From assembly GCA_026874595.1 (NCBI GenBank), contig CM049316.1:38141195-38205194 (forward strand): 64,000 nucleotides of DNA. The letters are read 5' to 3'. This DNA is from Sipunculus nudus. Lineage: Eukaryota; Annelida; Sipuncula; Golfingiida; Sipunculidae. The notes under the pieces were generated by a model. The model was given only the letters and a program-made list of their open reading frames with translations. It had not been told where the DNA came from and did not search any database. This document shows positions 12,815-25,800 of this stretch, piece after piece. The position numbers and the translations under genes are program-made. Positions within the stretch are counted from its first letter, which is position 1. Every line of letters begins with the position of its first letter.

Positions 12815-14100
12815 GCACATAGTTTGCAGGATCTAGCTGACAGCTTTAATCGATTCTTCATTGAAAAGGTTACAAACATCCTTAATGTTCTACAAATGAA
12901 TGCAACACCAGAACTTTGTTGTGGCTATATTGATAATACATATTAAACTGTTAAAAGAGCAGACACATTTGCTGAACTTACTAAGGCTGATGTAGAAAAA
13001 CGTATAAGGAAGTCTGCAACAAAGTCATGTGCTATGGATCCGATGCATACGAGTCTGGTTAAACAAAGCATTGCTTTTGGGCTTTATACAGGATGTTATT
13101 AACAAGTTAATGACCTCTTGACAATTCCAAGCTAGTTTCAAGTCAGCTGAACTCAACCCTTTTAGAAAAAGACATATTTTCCACTAGTGCACATAAATTA
13201 TAGGTCAGTGTCCAAATGAGCTTATTTGGGTAAAATTATAGAAGCCACAGTATCAGATCAACTGTTATCACTTACAGGAAAAATCAGGTAATACAGGAAT
13301 CCACCAAAGTGCATATAAGAAATTCCACAGCACAGAAACAGCTTAACTTAAGGTCAAAACAGATAGATGCTTTTTAAGAAAAATGTTGTGAATCTTATTA
13401 AGCTTGATTTAAGCGCTTAATTCGACACAGTTTCCCATGAGTTGCTACTGAACAGATTGAAATACAGATATGGTCTGGGTGGTAACATCTTGCCCTGGGA
13501 AATCCTACCTTTGTGATAGAATTAATCAGTGCTAATGTGTGATCCAGATGTCAATGGTGCTAGGTCAAAACCAGCAATTTTGCAGTGGGGTGATCCTCAG
13601 GGGTCTGTATTGGGCCCCATATTGTTCAATCTGTATGTAGCACCCATTGGTGATATCTGTGCTAAAACATCAAATGAATATGGAAGGATATGCAGATGAT
13701 CATCAGTTTATATTTCTTTTTGTCCTAAAATTTCAAATGACCAAGCTGCACATACATTTCAGTAGCAATGTTGTCTCACTGACATTCGTAGATGAACGGC
13801 TACAATCATGTTAAAGTTAAACGATGATAAACCTGAATTCATTGCCTTTGGAACACGTCATAGCCTGTCAATCATTCACACACGGTTAATTGTCATTGGG
13901 GATGAATAATCTGTCCCAAGTGAATCTGTCCGCAATCTAGGCTTTCACTTTGATGTTCTTAATATATCTTTGTTTGTCTTTAAATTATTTTAATTATTTT
14001 ATATTGAATCATACACTTTGTAAAGCGCCTTAGGAATGTTTTCGCATACTGTATAAGCTGCACTATAGAAATAAATATTTGTATTTGTATTTCTTATAAT
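12815..14100 (+). pseudogene. CR1/L2-like LINE reverse transcriptase fragment with 3' tail
   Basis: RT motifs in shifting frames: LADSFNRFFIEKV (about 12836), INLIKLDLS...FDTVSHELLLNRLKY (about 13390-13460; the YxDxxxAFDxV block, decayed), GDPQGSVLGPILFNLYV (about 13590-13640; RT motif B) and a decayed YADD region near 13690, then KLNDDKPEFIAFGTRH (about 13810-13860) and SESVRNLGFHFD. The 3' end has the TTGTAAAGCGCCTTAGGA...CTATAGAAATAAA tail typical of CR1/L2/Rex-type LINEs and a short TATTTG repeat. Many stops and shifts; 5'-truncated. Confidence 0.8.
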
Positions 14101-14499
14101 ATAAGCTCTAATCACAGTAACTAAATTTTTATTCACAGGTGCTTTTTCATATCACCATGTGTGCCAGCACAGAAAACCTACTTGTAAATTCACAGAGAGT
14201 CTGCTGATATTTATTCCTAATGGAATGTCCTATACATATACTAAAACTTCAGTAATAATCAATCTGGCCTGCATGTACTTACAGTGCAAAGTACTCAGGC
14301 TTCTTGTGCAACGAAAGCTAATCATATCACTGTTTCTATGCACCAAAAGTAATGCGAAGCCACTTAGTTAATCCTCAGCCATACTTGGCCTGGCCTACAG
14401 CTTCAGCCCACGCAGAGCGCAGAATAACTGTTCACATGCTACGCTGCCAAGAGCTGTTAGACATATAGTTAATATTGAGTAAATTAGTAATTCAGTGTA

Positions 14500-14578
14500 C
14501 AGTCAAACCTCTGTAATGTGGACACCCAAGGGATTCGGCTAAACTGCTCACCTTTTACAGGTGTTCACAAAGAGGAAG
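14500..14578. mobile_element. Short palindromic MITE-like repeat
   Basis: ACAGTCAAACCTCTGTAATG at one end and GGTGTTCACAAAGAGGAAG at the other are partly inverted. The leading ACAGTCAAACCTCT motif is common in invertebrate MITEs. Confidence 0.45.
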
Positions 14579-14579
14579 C

Positions 14580-15900
14580 AACGGCCGCCACATACATGTG
14601 GTGCTACTTGCTTGAAAAAAAAACATGATGAGCTGAAATTGTTTTTTCTTATCAACATTTAACTGCAGTTTTAAACATAAAGGTTTATCGGTGGAGATTT
14701 ATAATAAATTGGGTCATACTGTATAAAATATACATTTTCTCGCAATATATCTTTGGAAATGAACAGCATCAAATTTATATTTTTAATATAAATTTTAAAG
14801 AACATCAGCAACATAAATAACGCTGCATTCAAATGTTGTAAAATATCTAGTTTATTTATATGCATAAAAAATGTTTCAAATCCATTTAAATCCCTTTTAC
14901 CTTGAAGGAAGCATATAATTACATGGCATAATTGTTGTACTATGTCACTTATCCATTGTTTCATACTTTATAAAAAGCTAGCTTATAGTTATAATAATGT
15001 AATTCGTAATACCTATATAACAACTTACGTGTGTACGGTTGTTACTAATCAAGTTACATAACTGTAAAATATCAGAAAAAAGTTTTGGCAGTTTTAAGTC
15101 TCTTTCGGTGACATTGCCTATGAGGTGTTTGACTATATTAAATTATTAAAACAAATATTAATTATTCAATACGTGTGCCAGGACATATGTGAAACGTTTA
15201 GGATCCAATCGAAAGAAATTAGTGTAGCTCACCTCATCTCCAATCTTAATACAGCATACAGAATACACTTGTTATTGCCATACAACATACACCAATGACA
15301 ACCTTTATTATTTTTTCATCATTACAAAGTCGGTGGTTTTTTCCGGGTTCTCCGGTTTCCTCCACCTCAACAGAATACCTAACGCCATCACCTGAGCCAT
15401 GAAGAGTTCCTTGATTAGTTCAAATAACTGTTTTTACAATCCATGTAAAATAAATAAGTTAATATAAGGTTATATTTATAGTTCACTTATCATGTTACAT
15501 TAGTTCTAGTAGGCCTACCTTGAACATATTCACAGTACTACTCAACTGCATTACTTTGCAGAGATTTTCATACGTTCGATTCTTTTCTTTAACTCTCTAT
15601 TTAAAGATCCAAAAAGATGCGGAAATCCGAAATTCCAGGCCAAAACATTTACCACTCCTGAAGTATGTTTGATTGTCCAGAATTCCATGGACGCTACCCT
15701 TCTTGATTGAATTTTGTTTGTAGTCTGGTAGCTGAGAGTAATACGGTAGAATTTTTATGTAGTTGGTTCTGTTTTCCAAAGGTACCTGAATCAAGCTGGC
15801 AAGCATTAACATTTATTATATTTGTACAAATTCAAAATGACCGACCGCACTGCCTTTTATATATTAAAAGACGTTTAAGTGAATTTTAAAATTTAGACTG
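14580..15900. other. No gene seen
   Basis: AT-rich. At about 15332-15365 there is GGTTTTTTCCGGGTTCTCC followed by GGTTTCCTCCACC, a motif met in dispersed metazoan repeats. The open frames on both strands look incidental. Confidence 0.4.
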
Positions 15901-18040
15901 TTATACTGATATAAATTGTGGACAAATTAAAAGATACATGCTATGACACAAAAAAAAATGTTCTTTAATGGATAGAAATGAACAAAAAATTGGTGCGAAC
16001 TGGCAATGTTCCCCCTTTTTTCCTTTCCGGTCAGATAGAAAATATGTGGAATTTTGCCAGTTTGTCAGAAAAATACAAAATATTGCTTCAATTCTTGCAG
16101 TGGTGTACATGATCAACACCAAAATGACTCCACTTTCCTTGCCTTTGAGATATTTTAAGTAATTTGTGCCAAAGAATATTCAAGATAGATGGGAGTGACA
16201 AATTCGTAGAACAATGTTGTTTTTTTTTGTTTGATCTTATTGGCCATGTCATGTTTTTCTAGGAAGAGAAAAAAGCTTGTTCTTAAGTTCATATATGTGC
16301 ATCCCTGAGCCTTTCCACTGTAAAAGATAACATAAAAGCAAATTATGCTGCCATGATATCAGCATCTGAGGATTTTAAATTTTATATTTTGTCAGAATGT
16401 TGACGCGTTTTTATCAGGACATAAAGTGTGAGGTTTGCCTTCTATGAAAGGGGACGATGCAATGTCACATCATGAAGGGCCTAAATTTGTGGAAGTACTG
16501 GAAACGTAGCCCAAGAATTTTAGCAGTCCCCGTCACAGACATGTTTTTGTTAGTGATCTTTCGAGCCAAAACTCTCATTTTAGATAAGATGTACAGCAGG
16601 AGTAAACTTCGCTGCGTTCGGCTGGCGATGATCTTCTTAATGTACCAAAGTGTAATATTTAAGTCGGTGAACGTTCCTTCCGATTCTTAGCCCCAAAAGT
16701 TTAGATTTACTTATTCGATTCCTAAAATCTCCAACTCTTACATTATTTAAAACCATTTTTTTAATATATCTCTTTCGGCAATATTTGGTGATTAATATGT
16801 ATCATTTTTATCTGAAGTCCGTTACAATGGATAAACACGCGAGAGGTGAGAAAGAAAGTGGCTGAGAGGCACAGGGAGGTTTCCATGTAATTGTGTGTGT
16901 GTGTGTGTGTGTGTGAATTGCTTTGCCAGTCCGAATATCTGAGAATTTGAGATATACACATTATTATTATTATTTTTATTATTATTGTTTAAACAAGCTT
17001 AGAAAATAGAACAGCGACATCATTTGTGACAGGGAGTATTTTCTTCCCCTGGAAACATCATCACGTAGATACTTATCAGAGTTACGTCAGCCTCCTCATG
17101 ACAAAATCTGCTCAATTTTCTCATAAAAAGTGCATTTTGTTTGACACTAGTTGAGTTAAAAAAGATGTTGATGAGTGAATTCATGCTTTTTTCATGAGAG
17201 TATTTCAATATCAGATCAGTGTTTCTTTTGAAAGTTGATGGTCAATGGCTATCATCTACACCAGCTCTTGGGGTCCTTTTATCTGATTTGATAAATCTTC
17301 ATGGTATTGCTCTTAATGTCAAATGCAAAATTACTTACAATGTCCTTACTGTGCCTCTCTAAGGCAATATTGTATGATACAACAGTTCGCTTCCCATCTA
17401 CAAGTCCAGGATCTTTTTCAGTCAAGAGGCTTATAACAGATTGCAAATTTTGTTACAAAGGTACGCATGTAACCAATCTCATCAAACAAAGCAAACGAGA
17501 ATGGTACTTGATCAAAAGAAAATACATCTTTCAAATCCAGATTTCTGAGATACGGCCAACAATCGTGCTACAGATTCTCCATCTCGTAAACTGTATGGTC
17601 ACCTATCTTTGTCCCCTTCTTTATGATTATCCTTGTAAATACTTTCATCTGATTCGGCTCATGGAAGTTATAAAGTAAACTGCGGGCAACCTGGGATGCC
17701 ATATTATCCAGTGTTTCAACTTAACTGCATGTGAGCATTCTAATTTCGAGTAGCGATCATGTATTTTATGGTATGGATAAACTTGTTCGATTGAAGTTTC
17801 AGAGGGTGTGTATGTTTCTTCGCCTCTTCTTGTATCGTTTTCCTATCTTCAAAGGGAAGTTTTTTTCCGTAATACTCTCATTGTCACTCGTGTTTGCTTT
17901 TCTCATTACTATTTCTTCACCCCAGTCCTTTGATTTCTCAAACATGTTGTCCTGTAGTGAAACCAATTCTTACGGATCATATGAAATAAGTCATCCCCGC
18001 ATTGGTCACAGGAGAGTTTAAGCCTACGAATTCACCCTCC
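15900..18040 (-). pseudogene. Decayed transposon-like sequence, family unnamed
   Basis: The segment 16030-16260 is similar to 26640-26910 (shared TATGTGGAATTTTGC, ATGATCAACAC and later blocks), showing a dispersed family. On the minus strand at about 17700-17430, protein-like pieces appear in successive frames: NMASQVARSLLYNF, KGTKIGDHTVYEMENL and VPFSFALFDEIGYMR, then TEKDPGLVDGKRTVVSYNI near 17400. The pieces resemble the N-terminal part of the repeat family whose C-terminal part lies at 57.5-60.1 kb, but this is recall, not a search. Not intact. Confidence 0.35.
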
Positions 18041-19764
18041 TCATTTGCATATCTAATATACATCTGCAAATGGTATACATGCATTAAACATCTGAGGCAT
18101 TCTTGGTGTGAGGTGCCCTGTTTTTTTTCTTTATTACTTAAATAGACCTTTGTAAATTGACCTCTGTAAAGCCTTTGATTACATTAATGTATAAAATTGA
18201 ACAATATTCATGAAAACTGACAGCATATCTTCCTGATGGTTTTAGTATTCTACAGATTATATCTATTTAATGTACGGCAATGAGCAATATTTTTACAAAT
18301 TGTTCGTGGGAATACATGCCTTGTTTACTGCACCTTCCGTTTCTGCCATAAAAACGCATACCAGTTCCGGACAGGATCGCACGGCGAAGCCGCATGCTCC
18401 CTTTCTACACGTCTGAATTTGCCCCCCCCCCCCCCCCCCCCGTCCCCCCCCCCCCCCCACACCCCCCACCCTTCTTTCCCAAACTTAGACCCTAAAGCAG
18501 CGACACCTGTTGTTCGATACGGTAACAATTATTTCTTTCTGACCATATATGTTGCTGACTTTTTAGCATTACCTAAAATGATCCTGCGTCCTTGATCTGA
18601 TTTCGCGGGAATATATGCCAGCTGGAGTCCAGGGCTCCATATCTAATAATATGGCCATAATGTATTAAGTGACAGTATGCTTTTCTTTCAAAAGATGTCG
18701 CCCGTTTTCTAGAATTTAATAAATTATCCTTTGAATGCTTTGCTCTCAAAAGGTGTCGCTCGTTTTCTAGAATTTAATAAGATATCCTTTGATAAACATC
18801 TGTTTACTCATATCATCAAGCTCTCTAGATATAGGGTATACCTGAATGGCGTGGGACATGCTTGCCGGGCTGGGTTTAATGGTGTAAATTAAACATTTGT
18901 AGATCAAATCATGTGTAGATCAAACAGTATGTTTGCTTTCAGAGTATTGTATATTATAATTGGCCGATAGAGTCCTATAATGAAGCACTATAGAAACCGC
19001 TGTAAGGAATACTGGCACAAAAGGCCGAGATCCAGGACGCTTTATGCAGAGGGGATCTTAGAAGTCCATTATTGGCGGTCGTTGTTGAGGTACCCGTTGT
19101 TGAGGTCCACAAAAATAACGACGAGAGTAGTGCACGGGGTTCACTTCCAGCTTTATTAACAATTAACTCCTGGCTCACATGCAAGGCCCTCTTTATGAAA
19201 CAAAAGAATGACTTGATTTTTACACTGGGCCAAAAACCTCCGCCATATGGACACAATCTTGATAAACGTTAAGCATAATATGTAAAGCAAATATACCTTA
19301 ACTCTTCTTCGAAACTTTTGGTAACTAGAACTTAGAAAGCCGCAAATGTGAATTTCCGTTATCGCAAGACCCAGGTCAAGAGCGATAACTATTATTGCCT
19401 AAACTGAATTTTCGAAAATCGTTCACCTCCTGTCGATATAGGCTATATATAGCTTCCAATAAGGTATAAGTTTATTTTATAAATGACAGAACAGAACATC
19501 AAATGGGTGATTAAGCATCAGATTTATATACATATGGTTTATTGAAAATCCCAAGCAAATTTAAAATTTATCCTTAAAAGTGTTGGAAAGGAAGTGGGGG
19601 GGGGGGGGGTGTCATGACTACAAAAAACTCCCCTGCATCCGTAACCACGTATTTAGATATGCTATAATGATATTCTAAATATGTGCAACAGTGAATGGTA
19701 TATGACTCACATTAACAATGTGTCATGTTTCAGAGATACAAGTTTGATTAATACAGTTTGAATG
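18041..19764. other. 3' flank of the IDO gene; no gene seen
   Basis: Contains a poly-C run (about 18422-18458), a 58-bp tandem duplication (18678-18735 and 18736-18796, sharing GTTTTCTAGAATTTAATAA) and a poly-G run near 19598. A more GC-rich stretch at 19020-19260 is open on both strands, but I recognise nothing in it. Confidence 0.45.
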
Positions 19765-19770
19765 TTTATT
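19765..19770 (-). promoter_or_regulatory. Poly(A) signal AATAAA of the IDO gene
   Basis: AATAAA on the minus strand, about 22 bases after the TGA. It predicts a very short 3' UTR. Confidence 0.65.
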
Positions 19771-19791
19771 TTGTTTCCTGTGTGTTTGCTC

Positions 19792-19853
19792 TCAGGCTAC
19801 TTCGTGAGGTGACCTGCATTCATCTCGGATGCCCTTCATCAGTGACATCAAGC
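19792..19853 (-). CDS. IDO exon 13 (C-terminus, stop TGA)
   Basis: 62 bp, [20 protein letters not shown] then TGA; acceptor TTTTTTGTAG. It corresponds to the C-terminal GG.DLM.FLK..R helix of vertebrate IDO. Confidence 0.9.
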
Positions 19854-22800
19854 CTACAAAAAAGAATTGCACAATGTCAAGGATTTTTTTTTCCAGCCGT
19901 AAAATTCAGTAATACTTTAGAACTTGACAGAACCGTACAAAATTAGCTGAGTTAAAAGGTACCTTTTAATCTTTTATCTGATGATATGTACTGAAAATCG
20001 GCTTAAAAAATCGACCGGCATATAAAAAAAAAACTATAGATGAGAGGATGGCTTTAAGCTCACCCCTGATTAGTATCGTGTCTCCTTTCTCTCCAACATA
20101 CACACGCATGCGCACTCACACAACATCCGCTTTCTTTCACAAGCAATGTAAGTATTAATATACCATGTTTGTGTAGCAATCTTTACACTCAAAGAGTGTT
20201 CAAAATGCCACCTATAACAGAGGGAGCGGCCAGGATTGAATTGATTACATAACAACCTGCATTGAGAGCTGATTGCTAGGTCTAGCACACTGCATACCAC
20301 TATTCTGGGCTGGCTTGATGTAAACTGTACTTGAAAAGGTACTTGAAATCTTGAATTAAATCTACACATTTTGATCAGTTGTTTTCAAATTTCACATTAA
20401 AAAAGATTAAACCCTAATCTGTACAAGTCGTGAAAATTAAATCAAAAGTGATTACAGGAAGAAAATGGGCCATGGTCAAATTTAGGCAAAATTCAAGGAA
20501 CTTATTTTTCATTTAAAATTTTGATTTAATTTCTGGTATACAATTAAAATGAGGTCAATATACACATATGCTTGAAATAAGCTCTATAGCTTAAAAAAAT
20601 TATCGTGTTAAGTAGGTACACATATTTCCTAAGTTTTGACAAAGTGCATTATGTTTGGGTGCATAACTGACCTAATTTGTTATGTACATAGGAAATATAC
20701 AGAGAAATAGTTATATTAAATTTAAAATAAATAACATGTATGAACATAAGTGAAAACCAGTGTTTTAAATCTCAATGCACTAGGAATATGTGGATCTCGA
20801 GAAGCAGATGAAGCGGAGTACCACCTAAATTACTTTTTATGTAAATTGAACTTTACAGATATTGATAGAATTAAAGAATAAATGTCATATACACTGGCAA
20901 TATTTTAGTATTTTATGATGCAAACTGACAGAACAATTTCTTACTTTCAACAGATCTTTGGAACCTTGCTGGTTCGATCACTGATTATCTTAAAATTTAG
21001 CTAATTTCTCTGAATGCTATTCTTTCCTTTGTTATATACTGAGCGAATCTAAAGGGGATGCAGGGCGTTTTTTTCTCCCTATAGTTCTTCATGCGAGATT
21101 TATGTATAAAGTCTTCCAGCATTCACTGCTCACGTGCCCCCCCCCCCAGCCAAAAACCCTGTATCCGCCCCTGATTTGATATTCCATCTAATTTGATGTC
21201 ACTACATAAAGAAATGTGTAACTTGTAACACCTTCAATAGCTGGCACGGAATCCTTGTCATATTTATGAGTCGGGATGACAACGTATCTAAAATGACAAA
21301 TGGGGATATTATCACCAGAAAATAATATACTAAAACATAAGTTTTTTGCTCTAATTAAACCGAATAGCTGTCACATTTTAAGAATGATTTATTTGATTAT
21401 GTTCATACAATGAGAATACAACGATAATGATCGAAAACAGTTTATCGATTGATTCAAATTTGAGCAAAATCCTAGCATCAGCTAATTCCTTGCTTGATTC
21501 TCAACTGTTGCCATATCATATACTAGAAAGAGCAAAAATGCAATTGGATTGTGAAAATCCACTCTTTGGTACGAACATGTTGGGATGAAGAATGTAAATT
21601 TTACGATATTATATACATGTCATAAACAAATGTTAAAATTAATGAGTAAAAACGATAGCACAAAGAAAATTATTGCATGTCCTTTGCAAAATTCGATTCG
21701 GGACTAGTTTATCAATAACACATTTGTCTTCCAATGGTCTTTACATTATTTTAACCTCCTATGTTTTTACCTGCGTTGTCTATCTGTTTGTCTGTTAGTA
21801 ACATTACTCAAACAGTCATGACAGGATTTTGATGGAATTTTCAGAATAGCTGGGTAATAAAACAAAAAAACAATTTATTCAATTTTCGGGGTGATCAGGT
21901 TCAACATCTGGATTCAGGATTTTATTTGAAACAAGTGACCCAGGGGTCATGACGCTCAGCTGACAAGGAAAACATTCACAAAAGGAATTTGATCAATGCC
22001 AAATTTAGTAGGTAGTATCCCCATTCAACTTAAGCACAGCTTGGAGGGTATGGGTAACAGAGACCTAATTTCAGGTTTCCAAGGAGAATTTTATGGACCT
22101 CCCTGGATGTCAAGTTTGAAGATTCTAGGTGCAATGGTCATGATTTGTGCCCTGTTAACGGACAACCGCATCTTTGAAGGTCTCTTAAATAAAGAAAAAA
22201 TAAATGTGTAAAAATTAAAAAAAAATCCAGGTGGCGCCACCAGTCTGCAGGAACTAATGAAAAACTCCATGATCAATATGTATACAAAGAATCATGGTGA
22301 TAAATGTATTAGTTGTTCAGTAAATGGAGCTTATTTATCCCATTTTAATTATTCTTATGGGGGGGGGGGGTACCTCTCAGCCCCATAGCTCAGAGAATAT
22401 AAGAAACAGAGACCTAATTTCAGGTTTCCATGGAAATTTTTCATGGCCCTCCCTTGATGTCAAGTTAGCAGTTTTTAAGTCCAATATTTACAATTTGTGC
22501 ACTGTTAACAGACAACCACATCTTTGGAGGTCTCAAAAATAGAGAAAAAATACGTAAAAATTCGAAAAAAAAATACAGGTGGCGCCACCAGTCTGCAGGG
22601 ACTAATGGAAGACTCCATGATTAATATGCATGCAAAGAATCATGGTGATCAATGCATTTGTTGTTCAGATACTGGAGCTATTGTGTTTAATTTTCAATCA
22701 TTCGGGGGGAACTTCCGAGCCCCATAGCTTGGAGGATATGGGTAACAGAGACCTTATTTCAGGTTTCTCATGAGACTTTCCATTGATCTCCCTTGATGTC

Positions 22801-25800
22801 AGATTCTAGATCCAGTAATTATGATTTGTGCCAAAATGTGTAAAATATTTTTTAAAAATCCAGGTGGCTCCACAAGTCTGCATGAAATGACGAAACATTC
22901 CATGATCAATATTCATGCAAAAATCAAGGTGATAAATACAGTAGTTGTTCAGATACCGGAGCTTTTATATGACATTTTTCATAACTCTGGGGTAATAATT
23001 TGGACCCCATAGCTTGAAGGATATGGGTAACAGAGACCTAATTTCAGGTTTCCTAGGAGACTTTTCATAGGCCTCCAAGCATGCCAAGAAAGAAGATTGT
23101 AGGTCCGGTCGTTATGATTTGTGCCGTTAACAGATGACCGCATATTAAGAGGTATCAACAATAGAGAAAACATTTCGAAATTATATTGAAAAAAGTAAAG
23201 GTGGCGCCACCAGTTTACAGAAACTGATGAAACATTCCATGATCAATATCCCTGCAAAGAATCATGGTGATCAATGCAACAGTTGTTCAGATACTTGAGC
23301 GTTTGTATCAAATTGTCCATTATTTTTTTTTTTGGGGGGGGGGGGGGGTTCTTTGGAGCCCCATCGATCAAAAGTAATGGGTAACAGAGACCTTATTTTA
23401 TGTACCTCCATATATATTAGCTAGAAGATTCCAGAACCAGTGGTTACGATATTTGCCTGGTTAACGGACGGATAGACAGACGGACGGACGCCGGACAAAG
23501 GGTGATCGCTATAGCTCAAATGACTTTCAGTCAGCTGAGCTAAAAAATGTTGCATTTCTGAAAATGCCATATGGGGTAAAGAAAATGCTACATTTCTGAA
23601 AATGCCATATGGGGTTTTGAACTGCTTTGTTAAGTTTGTTGCCACTAGATGGCGTTCAGTGTCAGTTTGCTATTACGTTCAGTGACTGTCCTGCTGTGTA
23701 TATCACACAAATTTGACGATATAGGGGGTAATGAGCTGCCTTGCCGGTGGTCTGCGCTCTCTGAGTGCTTTTCTAGTTATGTATGAAATCATTTGCCTAC
23801 TTTGTTATGAGGGCCATATGTGTGGTCCTTATGTCTGCCAGAGAGTTGACGCAGTCTTCATACAGCTGCTTTAAAGTGGAGTCGGCCTTCTTCTCGACTA
23901 TAAAATAAAAACCGCTTAATTTGAAAAAGGGCTTGACTGATTTATGAAATAAAACAAACGGTGCAAATTTATATGAACGATCTCAACCAGTTTTTATTTT
24001 CCTTTGTGTTTATTATGTTACCGTAAATTACAATATAAAAGAAACATTAAGAAACCAAATCACTTAATGCATGTAACTTTTTACTCAGAAAACTATAATG
24101 AAACATTAAGTTTTCATTTTAAACTATGATGCATTTATCTGTAATGAACAAGTACGTAAGACTCTTAAAATATCATCGCAAATTTAGCAATTTTTTTTCG
24201 GATTAATTCTAAAAACATATGTATCGTGATGCTACATGAATTAAAATGTTCAGATTTATTAACTGTTGTAAAGGGGGAACCTGTAACAGTTGAATATATA
24301 TTGGATTCCTAAAGAAATGTTTTATTTTTTCAACAGTTGAATATATATTGGATTCCTAAAGAATGTTTTATTGTTTTTAGATTTAGTCTAAAATTACCAT
24401 ATTCTTTGATGGAAGGTCCCTGTCTCACGGCTTCGACGAATCTCCGGTGTTCAGGGAACATGTAACTTCTCATTACTTTAATGAACTCTGCCCGTTCTAT
24501 AAAATACATATGCATCAGTTACATTAGTAGCAACGGGTCGTACTCAAATGAACGAGTTTTCATAACACCAGTATGACTTAATTATTTTACTAAACCAAGT
24601 TTCATTTTTTATCTTAACAAATATTATATCTGTAATCGTTTAAACTTATTATTTTGTCAAATTGAAGTAAGAAAAAGAACTAAACTGGCGTGCCTTTATC
24701 ATTAAAAGACATGCATCCAGATGGCATGAAAAGTTTTAGAAATATCCCGAATTTAATTGGACCTGAAACTTGAAACATGAAAAGTTAAATGGAAATAAAA
24801 GATATCGTGAAAATGGAATCTCCCTTATCATGGCAATTTTTAAGGTTTACACCCGTGTCAAACATCGCCTAACGTTACACAAGATAAACTGTATGCTCCG
24901 GGGGAGAAATTGAGTAGGATAAACTGAAGATCCTCATAGAAAGAACGACATACAGCATTCAAAGTGAGAATTCTCCAGGAAAGCAAAGATCTGTTACAAT
25001 AACCAGTCATAACCTTCAGCATTGAGTCTAGACATTGGCGGGACAAACAGTTACATTTAGTAAATTGGATGACAATGGCAAATTAGAAAAACAGCTCAAT
25101 AAATCATAGAACAAAATCAGTTTAGAGGATTCAGAGTTGTAAAGACGACGGAAGATCATAAAATATCCAATAGATCATCGAATAAAAGAGTTGTAGGCAA
25201 AAAAACAAGAATTGACACCATGGCAGAGAATTCAGTATAGAGAGGAAGTATCATTAGCCCATACACAATAATTGCTGTTCTAGAATTCTAAAATTATAGT
25301 CTCTAGAATTAAGTTTTTGCACACCATGCATCATTTTGTCTCTCCGCCCTCCAGGAGAGAAATTTTCGGCGCCAATCTGTGTCGTTATTCGTCGTCTGTA
25401 TGATATCTTGTTGACGCGATAACTTATGATGTATGACATGTTTCCCCCTAAAACGTTACACACAGGTTGTTTGCACCGAGTTCTTTGTCGTCGTCTGTTG
25501 TCAGTTGTCTTCTGTATGATATCTTGTTGACGCGATAACTTATGAAATATGCCATGTTTCCCCTCAAACGTTACACACAGGTTGTTTCCACCGAGTTCTT
25601 TGTCGCCGTCTGTCGTCAGTCGTCTTCTGTATGATATATTGTCGACGCGATAACTTATGAAGCATGCCATGTCTCCCCCTTAAATGTTACACACAGGTTG
25701 TTTCCACCGAGTTCATTGAACAGTACTGCTGAACTTGATCTTGATCTTTAAGGTCATATATGATGAATTCTAGAATTATTACTATTCTGTTAAACACTCT

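Noticed and set aside
18975-19256. 93-aa minus-strand and 66-aa plus-strand frames
   Set aside because: Overlapping open frames on both strands in a GC-richer patch; neither shows a known domain or splice context.
25254-25670. 138-aa minus-strand frame as a gene
   Set aside because: It is three tandem repeat units read through; no domain is seen.
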